DNA from: Anabaena sp. 4-3
GTDB lineage: Bacteria > Cyanobacteriota > Cyanobacteriia > Cyanobacteriales > Nostocaceae
Length of the DNA: 51,059 nucleotides
Direction of reading: 5' to 3'
Assembly: GCF_001597745.1 (NCBI RefSeq)
Contig: NZ_LUHJ01000074.1
Span: 1 to 51,059, forward strand
In this document: positions 33,675-42,621 of the stretch, one piece after another
Layout of the letters: the number at the start of each line of letters is the position of its first letter
Position numbering within the stretch: the first letter of the stretch is position 1
The notes under the pieces: model-generated
Seen by the model: the letters and a program-made list of their open reading frames with translations, nothing else
What the model was told of the DNA's origin: nothing
Database searches by the model: none
Position numbers and translations under genes: made by a program

Positions 33675-34946
33675 ATGAATAGGCAAAATTGGCTAAACAT
33701 ACCAGCCTTTAGATCAAGGAACTATCGCCTGTTTTTTGGGGGACAGGGAATATCTCTAATTGGTACATGGATGACACAACTAGCGACAGTTTGGCTAGTT
33801 TATGATTTAACAAACTCAGCATTAATGTTAGGAGTTGTCGGATTTACCAGTCAAATTCCTAACTTTTTTCTAGCCCCATTTGGGGGAGTATTTGTTGATA
33901 GATTTTCCCGATATCGTACCTTAATCGGTACACAAGTTTTAGCAATGGTGCAGTCGCTAGTCTTAGCTGGACTGACTTTTACTGGTGTGATTCAAATTTG
34001 GCATATTATTGTTTTAAGCTTGTTCCAAGGATTTATTAATGCTTTAGATGCACCAGCACGCCAAGCATTTGTCCCTGAATTGGTGGAAAGTAGAGCAGAT
34101 TTAGCGAATGCGATCGCCATCAACTCAACTATGATTAATGGAGCGCGATTAATCGGCCCAGCCATTGGTGGTGTATTAATTGCTAGCGTTGGTATAGCCT
34201 ACTGTTTTCTAATTGATGGATTGAGTTATATAGCAGTCATCGCCGGTTTATTAGCGATGAAAGTTAAACCTTGGGAAATGTCAGTCAGTGCTGGTAATCC
34301 CATACAAAAAGTCAAAGAGGGATTTGTCTATGCTTTTAGTTTTCCCCCAATTCGTGCCATCTTATTGTTATCAGCTTTAGTCAGTTTGATGGGGCTACAA
34401 AATATGATTCTCGTGCCAATCTTTGCCGAAGAAATCTTAGCAGGTGGCGCAGAAACTCTAGGATTTTTAATGGCAGCATCAGGACTAGGAGCATTAACAG
34501 GCGGAATTTATCTAGCAACCCGTAGAACCATTTTAGGAATTGGTAAATTAATTGCGATCGCACCCACAATTTTAGGTGTTGGTTTAATAGCTTTTGCTAC
34601 ATCCAGATATTTACCATTGTCTCTATTTACAATGTTATTTGTAGGCTTAGGAACAATTTTACAAATAGCCGCTAGTAATACATTTCTGCAAACCATAGTA
34701 GACGAAGATAAACGCGGCAGATTAATGAGCCTCTACACCATGTCATTTTTAGGGATGATACCTTTAGGGAGTTTATTAGGTGGTGCAGTAGCCAGTCGTA
34801 TTGGTGCGCCCAACACCTTAATTATTGATGGTATAGCCTGTATTATTGGTTCTGCAATTTTTTACAAAAAATTGCCTAGTTTAAAGAAATTAGTCCAGCC
34901 AATTTACGAACAGAAAGGAATCATAGCAATTCCCAAAAATTCTTAA
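33675..34946 (+). CDS. MFS transporter (MFS_3/EntS-like exporter)
   Basis: 423 residues with about 12 transmembrane helices. The N-terminal block FRSRNYRLFFGGQGISLIGTWMTQLATVWLVYDLTNSALMLGVVGF and PFGGVFVDRFSRYRTLIG (the A-like motif between helices 2 and 3), then ALDAPARQAFVPELV, are typical of the EntS/MFS_3 group of exporters (siderophores and drugs). Placed just after a MarR regulator with shared operator-like motifs, so it is probably an inducible efflux pump. Substrate unknown. Confidence 0.88.
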   Translation: MNRQNWLNIPAFRSRNYRLFFGGQGISLIGTWMTQLATVWLVYDLTNSALMLGVVGFTSQIPNFFLAPFGGVFVDRFSRYRTLIGTQVLAMVQSLVLAGLTFTGVIQIWHIIVLSLFQGFINALDAPARQAFVPELVESRADLANAIAINSTMINGARLIGPAIGGVLIASVGIAYCFLIDGLSYIAVIAGLLAMKVKPWEMSVSAGNPIQKVKEGFVYAFSFPPIRAILLLSALVSLMGLQNMILVPIFAEEILAGGAETLGFLMAASGLGALTGGIYLATRRTILGIGKLIAIAPTILGVGLIAFATSRYLPLSLFTMLFVGLGTILQIAASNTFLQTIVDEDKRGRLMSLYTMSFLGMIPLGSLLGGAVASRIGAPNTLIIDGIACIIGSAIFYKKLPSLKKLVQPIYEQKGIIAIPKNS

Positions 34947-34993
34947 TATTGGTGTAATACCATTTTTTCACGAAGCTGCTCTGAATTCTGTAC

Positions 34994-35045
34994 TGTAGAG
35001 ACTAGCCATGCTTAGTCTCTACATTTGTAGGGTATCTCTACCCTA
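34994..35045. repeat. Two adjacent hairpins after the MFS gene
   Basis: An 11-bp stem TGTAGAGACTA / TAGTCTCTACA (34994-35023), then an 8-bp stem GTAGGGTA / TACCCTAC with a 4-base loop (about 35027-35046). No T-tract follows, so they may be dispersed repeats that also stabilise the MFS mRNA end. Confidence 0.6.
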
Positions 35046-35164
35046 CTTGTAATTGCTACCCTCTGAGAATAATTGCACTCAAGAGTAAAACCTTTGACAC
35101 TTTTCTGGAAATAGTCATATCCTAGTTGTAGTTCAACTTGTCACTTATTACACAACTGCGTCTT

Positions 35165-35278
35165 ATGTCTAGCCAACAACCCAACTCCAACCAAGCATCC
35201 AACAAAAAAGTAAATCAACCCAACAATGGTAGAAAACAACCACTAAATAATGGTAGACCCAAGAAAACTGACCATTAA
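35165..35278 (+). CDS. Possible 37-aa Asn/Gln/Lys-rich small protein
   Basis: ATG to TAA frame of 37 residues with a strongly polar, disorder-like composition: MSSQQPNSNQASNKKV at the start and RPKKTDH at the end, with NNGR twice. There is no clear ribosome site and no known family. It is listed because the region is otherwise empty and the composition is unlike random AT-rich DNA, but it may not be a gene. Confidence 0.3.
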   Translation: MSSQQPNSNQASNKKVNQPNNGRKQPLNNGRPKKTDH

Positions 35279-35300
35279 ATAAATATACATAAAAAGTAAA

Positions 35301-35326
35301 AGAGACGTAATAGGTGTTACGTCTCT
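35301..35326 (-). terminator. Bidirectional-looking terminator 3' of the coiled-coil genes
   Basis: 10-bp stem AGAGACGTAA / TTACGTCTCT with a 6-base loop. On the minus strand it is followed by TTTTACTTTTT, which suits termination of the 35363-37475 genes. Confidence 0.7.
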
Positions 35327-35362
35327 AAAACTATTGTTACCTAAGAAGATACCCGACAAGAT

Positions 35363-36442
35363 TTATTTATTTTTTACTTGGCTTTTGGCTTGCTCTAAAG
35401 CTATTTCTTTGATAGCTTGATAAGAATTCACATTAGCAGTACCTTCAATTGCTTTCACTGCCAAATCTTGAACTTGTTTGAGTGCTGATTCTAGTTGTTT
35501 AGACAGATTTTGGATGCGTGTCTCTTGATTAGTAATTGTTTGTTCTAGAGACTGCAATCTCTGTTGATAAAAACGCTTCTGCCCTTCCACTTCTTTAGCA
35601 TATAAATCAGCCTTGACTTTAGCTTGGTAGTTAGCAATGCCTTTGCCTTCCTCAGTGGCTTTTTTAATCGCCGCTTCTTTCTCTTTGGGGAATGCTTCTA
35701 CTTTAGCTTTGTACTCTTCAAACTTCTGTTCTTGTTCAGAAATTGTTTTTTCCCTTTCAGCCCACTGTTTGTCTGTTTCCTGTTGTAAATCTTCTAATTG
35801 TTTATATAACGCTTTTTGTTGTTGTTCATATTCTTCTTGTTCGAGTTGACGCTGACGTTCTAAATTATATTTATACTCTGCTGCGTTGCGTTGCCGAGTT
35901 TTATTAAGATTTTCATGACATTCTTTGATTCTGCTGTGGTATTCTTCTTGTTCTTTTTTCCAAGTATTCTTTTGTTCTAGTAATTCTTGCGTCAGTAATT
36001 CATCACGCTGGCTAAACTCCTCTTGATAAGCTTTAGCATTATCTTCGTAGGTGGTAATCAGTGCATCTAATGTATTGTCAGATATCTCTAGATTATGCAA
36101 CTGTTTTAATTGCTCAACTTCAGTTTCTACGGCTTTTCTAATTTCACCTAAACGAGAAGCTTGTGTAGTTAGTTTTTCAGACAGTTCATTGACAGCACTA
36201 CCAAAACCCAACTGAATTTTGACTAAGTTTTCAATTGTGTCATTCATTCTTTGTTGGAAGGTAGCAGACTTATTCATAAATTGATTTGCTTCTGTTTTGG
36301 GTTTTTCTTTATTGACAGCCTGGTTATTTTTTACAGCTTGGTTGAGTTGCGTTCTCATTGCTGAAGCTTCTTTAATCAAATCCTCATAAGCTTGTAAAAT
36401 TTCCGCTTTGGTATTTTTTTCTGTTAATTTTTTGGCTGCCAT
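35363..36442 (-). CDS. lfiB: Coiled-coil filament-forming-type protein, LfiB-like
   Basis: 359 residues, almost all predicted coiled coil (about 55-330, Glu/Gln/Lys rich), no membrane segment. Paralogous to the gene upstream: shared blocks FGSAVNELSEKLTTQASRLGEIRKAVETEVEQLKQLH, KADLYAKEVEGQKRFYQQRLQSLEQTI and KQLESALKQVQDLAVKA. By memory of gene order beside the phosphate two-component genes, it matches the pair Alr4504/Alr4505 (LfiA/LfiB) of Anabaena, reported to form filaments together in vivo. The lfiB assignment (second gene, distal to sphR) is from that memory. 49 bp after the upstream gene, so one operon. Confidence 0.75.
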   Translation of the reverse strand: MAAKKLTEKNTKAEILQAYEDLIKEASAMRTQLNQAVKNNQAVNKEKPKTEANQFMNKSATFQQRMNDTIENLVKIQLGFGSAVNELSEKLTTQASRLGEIRKAVETEVEQLKQLHNLEISDNTLDALITTYEDNAKAYQEEFSQRDELLTQELLEQKNTWKKEQEEYHSRIKECHENLNKTRQRNAAEYKYNLERQRQLEQEEYEQQQKALYKQLEDLQQETDKQWAEREKTISEQEQKFEEYKAKVEAFPKEKEAAIKKATEEGKGIANYQAKVKADLYAKEVEGQKRFYQQRLQSLEQTITNQETRIQNLSKQLESALKQVQDLAVKAIEGTANVNSYQAIKEIALEQAKSQVKNK

Positions 36443-36491
36443 AGAAACCCCTTATTATTCACACACAATTGATTGCAAATTTACTGTAAAA

Positions 36492-37475
36492 TTATTTAGA
36501 TGCTGAACTATCAAAAGCTTTCATTGCTAAGTCTTGTGCTTGTTTCAATGTGGCTTGCAGTTGGGTAGAAATACTTTCTATTTGTTCAGCTTGTTTTTGA
36601 ATCGTTTCTTCTAAAGCTTGTATTTGTAATTCGTAACTTTGCTTACTTCCTTCCCATTCTTTTTCAAATAAATCGGCTTCAACTTTAGCTTTTTGGCTGG
36701 TTTCTTTAATGGCTTCTTCTCTGGATTTCTTAATCGCTTCTTCTAATTCTTTAGAGAAGTTTGCTACTTTTTGTTGATATTCATTAAATAAACTTTGCCG
36801 TTCTGCAATGACTTTTTCCCGTTCCGTCCAGTCTTTTTCTTTTTGTTGTGTGGTTTCTAAAATTTCTCTTTCCAAAAGACGTTTTTTTGACTCGTAGTTA
36901 TCAGTGTTGAGTTGACGAGAGGTGGTTAATTTATATTGATATTCTTCTTGTTCCTGCTGGCGTTGCTTGGCTAACGAATCTTCATAAACTTGTAGTGCTT
37001 CTTCATACTCTGCTTGTTCTTTTTGCCAATCTTTGCGCTTAATTGATATTTCTTTTTCTAAGATTTCGCGCTTACTTGCAATATCTTGCTCTAAAGTTTT
37101 TAACTTTTCTTGATGTTCCTGATTTAAGATATCCAAAGCATCAGCAACAATTCTAATTTTTTGCAACTCTTGTAGATGTTGGGTTTCAATGTCTATCGCC
37201 CGATTGAGTTCGTCTAATTTGGCGTTTTCTGTCGTTAATTTTTCAGATAGGGAATTGATAGTGCTACCAAATTCTAACTGTAAATCTGCTAAACCTTTGA
37301 CAATACTATCAACGGTGTAGGTGGAAGCAACAGCTAAAATTTCCTGATTTTTGGCTTTATCTGCTTCTTCTTGTTTCGTAGCAATTTTTGATTCTAGTTG
37401 CTTCTGTTCTGTAATAATTTGTTGAAATGCTTGTATTAGTTGCTGTTTACTATCTTTAATGGCAACTGTTGTCAT
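36492..37475 (-). CDS. lfiA: Coiled-coil filament-forming-type protein, LfiA-like
   Basis: 327 residues, long coiled coil (about 20-315) with the same block order as its downstream paralogue: FGSTINSLSEKLTTENAKLDELNRAIDIETQHLQELQ, AKVEADLFEKEWEGSKQSYELQIQALEETI and TQLQATLKQAQDLAMKAF. Shorter than LfiB by the N-terminal linker and C-terminal tail. First gene of the pair and divergent from sphR, sharing its 458-bp control region. A role as a bacterial cytoskeleton element is inferred from reported work on the Anabaena homologues. Confidence 0.75.
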   Translation of the reverse strand: MTTVAIKDSKQQLIQAFQQIITEQKQLESKIATKQEEADKAKNQEILAVASTYTVDSIVKGLADLQLEFGSTINSLSEKLTTENAKLDELNRAIDIETQHLQELQKIRIVADALDILNQEHQEKLKTLEQDIASKREILEKEISIKRKDWQKEQAEYEEALQVYEDSLAKQRQQEQEEYQYKLTTSRQLNTDNYESKKRLLEREILETTQQKEKDWTEREKVIAERQSLFNEYQQKVANFSKELEEAIKKSREEAIKETSQKAKVEADLFEKEWEGSKQSYELQIQALEETIQKQAEQIESISTQLQATLKQAQDLAMKAFDSSASK

Positions 37476-37933
37476 ATTTCCACTCCCTTAAAAATGTAGT
37501 GATTGAGTAGCAAGCCATACCAAGAACTACCCCATGCAGATATCAGGGTAGCCTTTTGATCATGATTGTTCACGCAGTATTATTGCTGAAATAGGCGCAA
37601 TAACTTATACTCATTGAAAGTATGAGTGGTCTGCGACCATTGTTGGTGATTGTTGGGATAGCTTAATGGTACTGATGTACTAACTTAATATACTCAACTT
37701 CATCTGCTATTGTCAAGATAAAAGTGGTGTTGCTCAAAAACTGAAGACAGCAAATGCTCTCAATTAAATTGCTTGGTTGCAAAGTGAGTAATTTATGATA
37801 TATGTAATATTGTTACAAACATTACTTTTTTGCAAAATAATTCACGATAGTGCAAGCGTGAATGCACTGAGAGCAGATAATTAAGTCAATAATCATATTG
37901 ATACAAGCACAGGGCTAGAGTTTTGTGATATCA
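37476..37933. promoter_or_regulatory. Divergent control region lfiA / sphR, 458 bp
   Basis: No frame. It holds two operator-like palindromes: 37804-37825 (arms GTAAT/ATTAC with inner TT/AA pairs, 22 bp in all) and 37840-37863 (ATTCACG / CGTGAAT around a 10-base centre). Both are within 130 bp of the sphR start. I did not find a convincing tandem Pho box (CTTAACCT-type). Confidence 0.5.
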
Positions 37934-38686
37934 ATGTACACCAGTGAATCAATCAAATATTCTGCTAGAGCAGACATTGGACAAACGAGCCGTGTTCTGG
38001 TGGTGGAAGATGAAGAACTAATTCAAGAGATGCTAGCTGTAGCATTAGAGGAAGAAGGTTATGGAGTAGTCACAGTGCCTGATGGGGGTTCGGCGTTGGA
38101 ATATATCAAAGGCTTTGAGCCGCATGGGGGAGAATTTCCCTTTGATTTGATTATTCTGGATATCATGTTGCCCCAAATTAATGGGTTAGATATTTGCCGC
38201 TTGCTACGTCATCAAGGAAACCCAGTACCGATTTTGATGTTGAGTGCTAAAGGTAGCGAAACTGATCGCGTGTTAGGTTTAGAAGTAGGTGCAGATGACT
38301 ACCTGACTAAACCTTTTAGTATGCGGGAGTTGGTAGCAAGGTGTCGCGCTTTACTCCGTCGTCAGCGTTTAAGCACCTTATCACAGCTACCTGTGCTGAA
38401 ATATAAAGATGTGACTTTGAACCCCCAAGAGTGCCGGGTGCTGGTACGCGGACAAGAGGTGAATCTTTCCCCGAAAGAATTCCGCCTATTAGAATTATTT
38501 ATGAGTTACGCGCGGCGGGTGTGGTCAAGGGAGCAGTTACTAGATCAGGTTTGGGGGCCTGATTTTGTCGGTGATAGCAAGACTGTAGACGTTCACATTC
38601 GCTGGTTGCGGGAAAAGCTAGAGCAAGACCCCAGCCATCCAGAATATATTGTGACTGTGAGAGGATTTGGCTATCGGTTCGGATAA
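37934..38686 (+). CDS. sphR: OmpR/PhoB-type response regulator, SphR-like
   Basis: Receiver domain (about 20-135): acidic VVEDEE, phosphorylated Asp76 in LIILDIMLPQ, MLSAKG and the Lys of LTKPF. Winged helix DNA-binding domain (about 155-250): VNLSPKEFRLLELFM and VDVHIRWLREKLEQDPSHPEYIVTVRGFGYRF. It pairs with the kinase and PhoU downstream, the standard set for phosphate-starvation control, so it is taken as SphR/PhoB. Start is ATG 37934; a GTG three codons earlier exists (37925). Divergent from the coiled-coil pair. Confidence 0.9.
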   Translation: MYTSESIKYSARADIGQTSRVLVVEDEELIQEMLAVALEEEGYGVVTVPDGGSALEYIKGFEPHGGEFPFDLIILDIMLPQINGLDICRLLRHQGNPVPILMLSAKGSETDRVLGLEVGADDYLTKPFSMRELVARCRALLRRQRLSTLSQLPVLKYKDVTLNPQECRVLVRGQEVNLSPKEFRLLELFMSYARRVWSREQLLDQVWGPDFVGDSKTVDVHIRWLREKLEQDPSHPEYIVTVRGFGYRFG

Positions 38687-38745
38687 TCTGTTGAGATAGT
38701 TGTTAGTTTTTATTAGTCACCAAGCAACTGACAACTTCAACTCAA

Positions 38746-40038
38746 ATGCTTTTATTGGGATTTTTTCTAGGTTTAGCGGTAGGCGTTGGGTTTTGGATTT
38801 GGCAACAAATTCAACTACATCGCTATCTAGGGCGATTACTCCAACCGTTAAACACTAACTCTTCTAAATTGACGCTTTCTTGGCTACCTCGCCTACGCCA
38901 AGAAATTACCATGCTCAAACAGCAGCGTCAAGAGTTGCAGGAGTCACTGCAAACTCACCAAGACCTACTGGACTTTGCGCCTGTGGGATATTTGCAAGTC
39001 GATGAAGAAAATCAACTGCTCTGGTGCAATCAGCAAGCCCGGAAAATCTTGTATTTACAACGATGGCAACCAGGGCAGGTGCGTCTGTTGCTAGAATTGG
39101 TGCGGTCGTATGAACTGGATCAGTTAGTTGAAAAAACTCGCGATCGCCAAAAACCACAAACCAAAGACTGGATATTTCATCCTTCTTGTGATAATGCGGC
39201 GGAAATGCCGACTATTAAATCATTGGCTTTACGCGCTTCTAGTCTACCTTTACCCCATGGACAGGTGGGTGTGTTTTTAGAAAATCGCCAACCGTTGCTA
39301 GATATGAATCAAGTCCGGGAGCGAGCCTTTTCTGATTTAGCCCATGAATTGAGAACGCCTTTGACTTCGATTCGGTTAGTGGTGGAGACTTTGCAAAACC
39401 GCTTAGAACCACCTTTAAATCGCTGGGTTGACCGTTTGATGCAGGAGGTGGATAGACTGATTAACTTGGTGCAAAGTTGGCTAGAACTCACCCAAATTGA
39501 AACTAACCCCGCCATGCAATTACAACTGGAGGATGTGGAGGTGCGATCGCTGATCACTTCTGTTTGGGAAACCTTAGAACCATTAGCACAGCGTCAACAC
39601 CTGTCTTTGGCCTATTCCGGCCCTGAGCAGATTTGGATTAAAGGCGACTCAGCCCGCATTTACCAAGTTTTTCTCAACTTGCTGGATAACAGCATCAAGT
39701 ACAGTTTTCCTGATACCAGCATTCAAATCCAGGCGAAAATTATATCATCAAAAGACAGTCCCAGTTTGGAAATAAATTTAATTGATTCTGGAGTAGGTTT
39801 TACTGAAGAAGATTTGCCCCACATTTTTGACAGATTTTACCGGGGAGATAAAGCACGGACTCATTCTTCTGTGCCGGAAAGTAGTTCTGTAGGTAGCATA
39901 GTGGGTAATGGTTTAGGATTAGCGATCGTGCGACAAATAGTTTTAGCACATGGTGGTTCAATCAAAGCCATGAATCATCCCGAAACCGGTGGCGCATGGA
40001 TGCAACTTCAATTTTCCGAAGTGATGCCAAACTCCTAA
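38746..40038 (+). CDS. sphS: Sensor histidine kinase, SphS/PhoR-like
   Basis: 430 residues: one N-terminal membrane segment (1-18), a coiled stretch, a PAS domain (about 70-180, DLLDFAPVGYLQVDEENQLLWCNQQA), H-box FSDLAHELRTPLTSI with phospho-His200, N-box NLLDNSIKYS, G1 IDSGVGF, F-box HIFDRFYRG and G2 GNGLGLAIV. This is the PhoR-like arrangement; cyanobacterial SphS is known to need the N-terminal hydrophobic region and PAS for phosphate sensing. Starts 59 bp after sphR. Confidence 0.9.
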   Translation: MLLLGFFLGLAVGVGFWIWQQIQLHRYLGRLLQPLNTNSSKLTLSWLPRLRQEITMLKQQRQELQESLQTHQDLLDFAPVGYLQVDEENQLLWCNQQARKILYLQRWQPGQVRLLLELVRSYELDQLVEKTRDRQKPQTKDWIFHPSCDNAAEMPTIKSLALRASSLPLPHGQVGVFLENRQPLLDMNQVRERAFSDLAHELRTPLTSIRLVVETLQNRLEPPLNRWVDRLMQEVDRLINLVQSWLELTQIETNPAMQLQLEDVEVRSLITSVWETLEPLAQRQHLSLAYSGPEQIWIKGDSARIYQVFLNLLDNSIKYSFPDTSIQIQAKIISSKDSPSLEINLIDSGVGFTEEDLPHIFDRFYRGDKARTHSSVPESSSVGSIVGNGLGLAIVRQIVLAHGGSIKAMNHPETGGAWMQLQFSEVMPNS

Positions 40039-40091
40039 AACTCAAAAATATAGTTTAAGTTAAAGATATCTTCACGTTTGAGACTACAAGT

Positions 40092-40760
40092 GTGAAAGCC
40101 GTTCTTTATAGTCCCAACCCTGACAGTCCCCAGTTAGCACGCGCCCTTAGACGCTTAGAAAGGGATGTATTACGCATGGGTGCTTTGGTAGAGAAATCAT
40201 TCCGCCTCAGCCACCAAGCGTTATTTGCCCGTGATTTAATAGCAGCTGAGGAACTGCCTCGATTAGATAAAAAAATTGATCGTTTTTATAGACAGATAGA
40301 ATCAGATTGTACGGCCATCATGACATTACAAGCACCAACAGCCCAAGATTTGCGCTGTTTAAGTGCTTTTATGCAACTTGTGCGAGACTTAGAGCGGATT
40401 GGCGATTATGCCGAAGATTTAGCCGATATTGCCGTTAAAATCTTTCCTTATCCTCCTCACCCGTCTTTACCAGAAATTGCTGTCATGTCTCACCACGCCC
40501 AAGCAATGTTAGCAACTAGCTTAGTCGCTTTGGCAGATTTAGATGAAGTCGGTGGGCAAAGTATCAAACACTTGGATGATGTCGTAGACAATGCTTATGA
40601 TCGCCTTTATCTGACGTTAGCTCAACAACGAGATTTCCCAGGCGTTGTAGAACCAATTATATTGCTAGCATTAGCAATTCGTTGTCTAGAACGTATGGCA
40701 GATCATGCAACTAATATTGGTCAACGAGTAGCATACATCGTGACGGGACAACGCTCTTAA
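40092..40760 (+). CDS. phoU: Phosphate signalling regulator PhoU
   Basis: 222-residue, two-repeat three-helix PhoU: LRRLERDVLRMGALVEKSFRLSHQALFARD and the metal-binding E/D motifs in MQLVRDLERIGDYAEDLADIA and LAIRCLERMADHATNIGQRVAYIVTG (both ER[IM]xDxAxN-like). PhoU keeps SphS/PhoR off when phosphate is plentiful, through the Pst transporter. The start codon is GTG 40092. It lies 53 bp after sphS, so all three genes form one unit. Confidence 0.94.
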   Translation: MKAVLYSPNPDSPQLARALRRLERDVLRMGALVEKSFRLSHQALFARDLIAAEELPRLDKKIDRFYRQIESDCTAIMTLQAPTAQDLRCLSAFMQLVRDLERIGDYAEDLADIAVKIFPYPPHPSLPEIAVMSHHAQAMLATSLVALADLDEVGGQSIKHLDDVVDNAYDRLYLTLAQQRDFPGVVEPIILLALAIRCLERMADHATNIGQRVAYIVTGQRS

Positions 40761-40990
40761 ATTCAAGGCAACAGGGAACAGGGAACTCTTAACAGGAACT
40801 TGTAATGGTTGATTGAACCCCCATTAACGCCAACCGCCAATCGACGAGTGTCTTAAACCCTATTATTGGGAGAAGAAACAGCCAAAAAATCTCAATTAAA
40901 CTCAAAAATTGACTGTTGCCCGTTGCCTATTCCTGGTTTACTCTCCTGATGGGAGATAACTTTCAGTTACGGCTAATTTAGGCATACATA

Positions 40991-41026
40991 ACCCCGGTTT
41001 CTCCAAGAAACTGGGGTTTTAATTTT
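40991..41026 (+). terminator. Intrinsic terminator downstream of phoU
   Basis: Stem ACCCC.GTTTCT / AGAAAC.GGGGT with loop CCA, followed by TTTTAATTTT. It is 230 bp after the phoU stop and is the first strong terminator of that unit. Confidence 0.7.
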
Positions 41027-41318
41027 GTACTGAGCTGAATCGAGTCATAGAAAATCACAATGGCAATGATTAAATCTTCTTATATCTTGCAGCATTCTCA
41101 ATCAGCATAAGGCGATGCACACCCAACAACCTAAAAATAAGGTTTTGAGCAACTTATAAGCAATGCCCAACCCTGCAAAAATTACCATCAAGGAACAGGT
41201 GCAATTAGTTAATCCCAGTAACATTTTACGAAATGCTTACCTTTTCTTAAACTTACACGATTAGATTGGCATAGTAACAGTTATAGGACTTACACAAGTG
41301 TCATCATCAAAGTCTCGT

Positions 41319-41384
41319 GTAGGGTGCGTCAGAAGCGATAATTGGGTCAAAAATCACAGATTTTCAACATCTGACGCACCCTAC
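41319..41384. repeat. 66-bp palindromic element (GTAGGGTGCGTCAG family), copy 2
   Basis: The same 14-bp arms as copy 1, the same total length, and a similar interior. Confidence 0.85.
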
Positions 41385-41864
41385 TAATGTGCCAGTTGCG
41401 TCAGTTGACAGTTAAACAATTTAACCCTAGTCAGCCTCATAAAGTAATGGTAAAATTTAATACTATCTTGCTAAAAGTCGATATGTAACTGCCAAGAATT
41501 CTACGTAAAATCCGATGCTCATGATTCAATCTGAATTGGCATTGCTGATTGGGACTATCATTCTAGATAAAATTTTAAACTATTGAGTTTTCTATATTCA
41601 TTATCTAGGAATTGCTGATGATAAATATATCAAAATGGATAAAAATATGATATGTGTACATCACAGTAATAATTAGGTCTTAAGGTTTTAGATTAAAATA
41701 TTTAAATCAATGAATTATCCAAAATAGAAAAATTTTATATTCAGGGATAAATTCCAGAATTCATTCATCATTAAATATTGTAGTCATAGCAATTTTTTGG
41801 ATAAACCAGAAGTTTTAAGACAATCAAAAGTTTACTCATTCCCATCAAAAAACCGCTCCCCACA

Positions 41865-42461
41865 ATGTCCTCGATAATTTTTACGCCAGATTCTACTACT
41901 GCATTCGACAAACCTAACTTTAGTGGGCATTTACCGCAACAACTATTTACCCGTAGAGAAGTCATCCCCAAGTGTAATGATGTACTGTGGCTGATTGAGC
42001 GTGGGGCAGTTCGGACTGTAACTTGGGGTGAAGATGGCACATTTATCACCTTGGGATATTGGGGGCCTGGTGATGTGATTGGATATGCTTTATCTAAAGT
42101 CAAACCATACCAAATTGAATGTTTGTCCAGTGTAGAAGTAACCACCTTACCGCCCCATATTTGGCATCAATATACAGATGCTTTATTGACGCATATTCAA
42201 AACTCAGAAGAGCTTTTAAGCATAGTTCACCGTAAACCTATTTCACTACGTTTGTGGCAATTTTTGTTGTGGTTAAGTGAAAGATTTGGACAAAACGTAG
42301 AACAAGGTACTCTCATTGAGTTATACATTACTCATCAGGAAATAGCAGAAGTTTTGAATACGACGAGAGTCACCATAACCAAGTTGCTACAGGAATTTGA
42401 AACTACAGGAATGCTCTTACGCTCTAAACGTCGAATTATTTTGCGTTCATCAAATAATTGA
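41865..42461 (+). CDS. Crp/Fnr family transcriptional regulator
   Basis: 198 residues. The cupin-like sensor part is short (KCNDVLWLIERGAVRTVTWGEDGTFITLGYWGPGDVIGYALSKVKPYQIECLSSVEVTTLP) and has no obvious cAMP-binding Arg-Ser motif. The C-terminal HTH is THQEIAEVLNTTRVTITKLLQEFETTGMLLR, typical of the NtcA/Crp group. Not NtcA itself, because the sensor and recognition helix differ. Between the phosphate operon and the porin gene, so it may regulate the porin; this is position only. Confidence 0.85.
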   Translation: MSSIIFTPDSTTAFDKPNFSGHLPQQLFTRREVIPKCNDVLWLIERGAVRTVTWGEDGTFITLGYWGPGDVIGYALSKVKPYQIECLSSVEVTTLPPHIWHQYTDALLTHIQNSEELLSIVHRKPISLRLWQFLLWLSERFGQNVEQGTLIELYITHQEIAEVLNTTRVTITKLLQEFETTGMLLRSKRRIILRSSNN

Positions 42462-42621
42462 ATAAAAAATATTAGTTGAAAAAATCAGTTATGCTCTTGT
42501 GCTAATCACTTCAGAAAATGTATAATCACTACTGAGATTATGTGTAAATTTCCTTATGAGCTTTTGGGTGAGGAATTTTACCATATATTGCAACGAGTTG
42601 GTGTGAGTGAAAGAGAAAATT

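Larger units (their letters stand above)
40761..41864. other. 1.1-kb intergenic region with terminator and palindromic repeat
   Basis: No credible coding frame. Contents: GGGAACAG runs near 40770-40800; an intrinsic terminator at 40991-41026; a 66-bp palindromic element (41319-41384); and AT-rich sequence up to the crp-like gene. A GTA-N8-TAA sequence at 41656-41669 is one base from the NtcA consensus. Room exists for an untranslated RNA gene, but none could be identified. Confidence 0.6.

Noticed and set aside
41656-41669. NtcA box upstream of the Crp-like gene
   Set aside because: GTA-N8-TAA differs from GTA-N8-TAC at the last base, and no matching -10 box was found at the right distance. 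Kept only as a remark.
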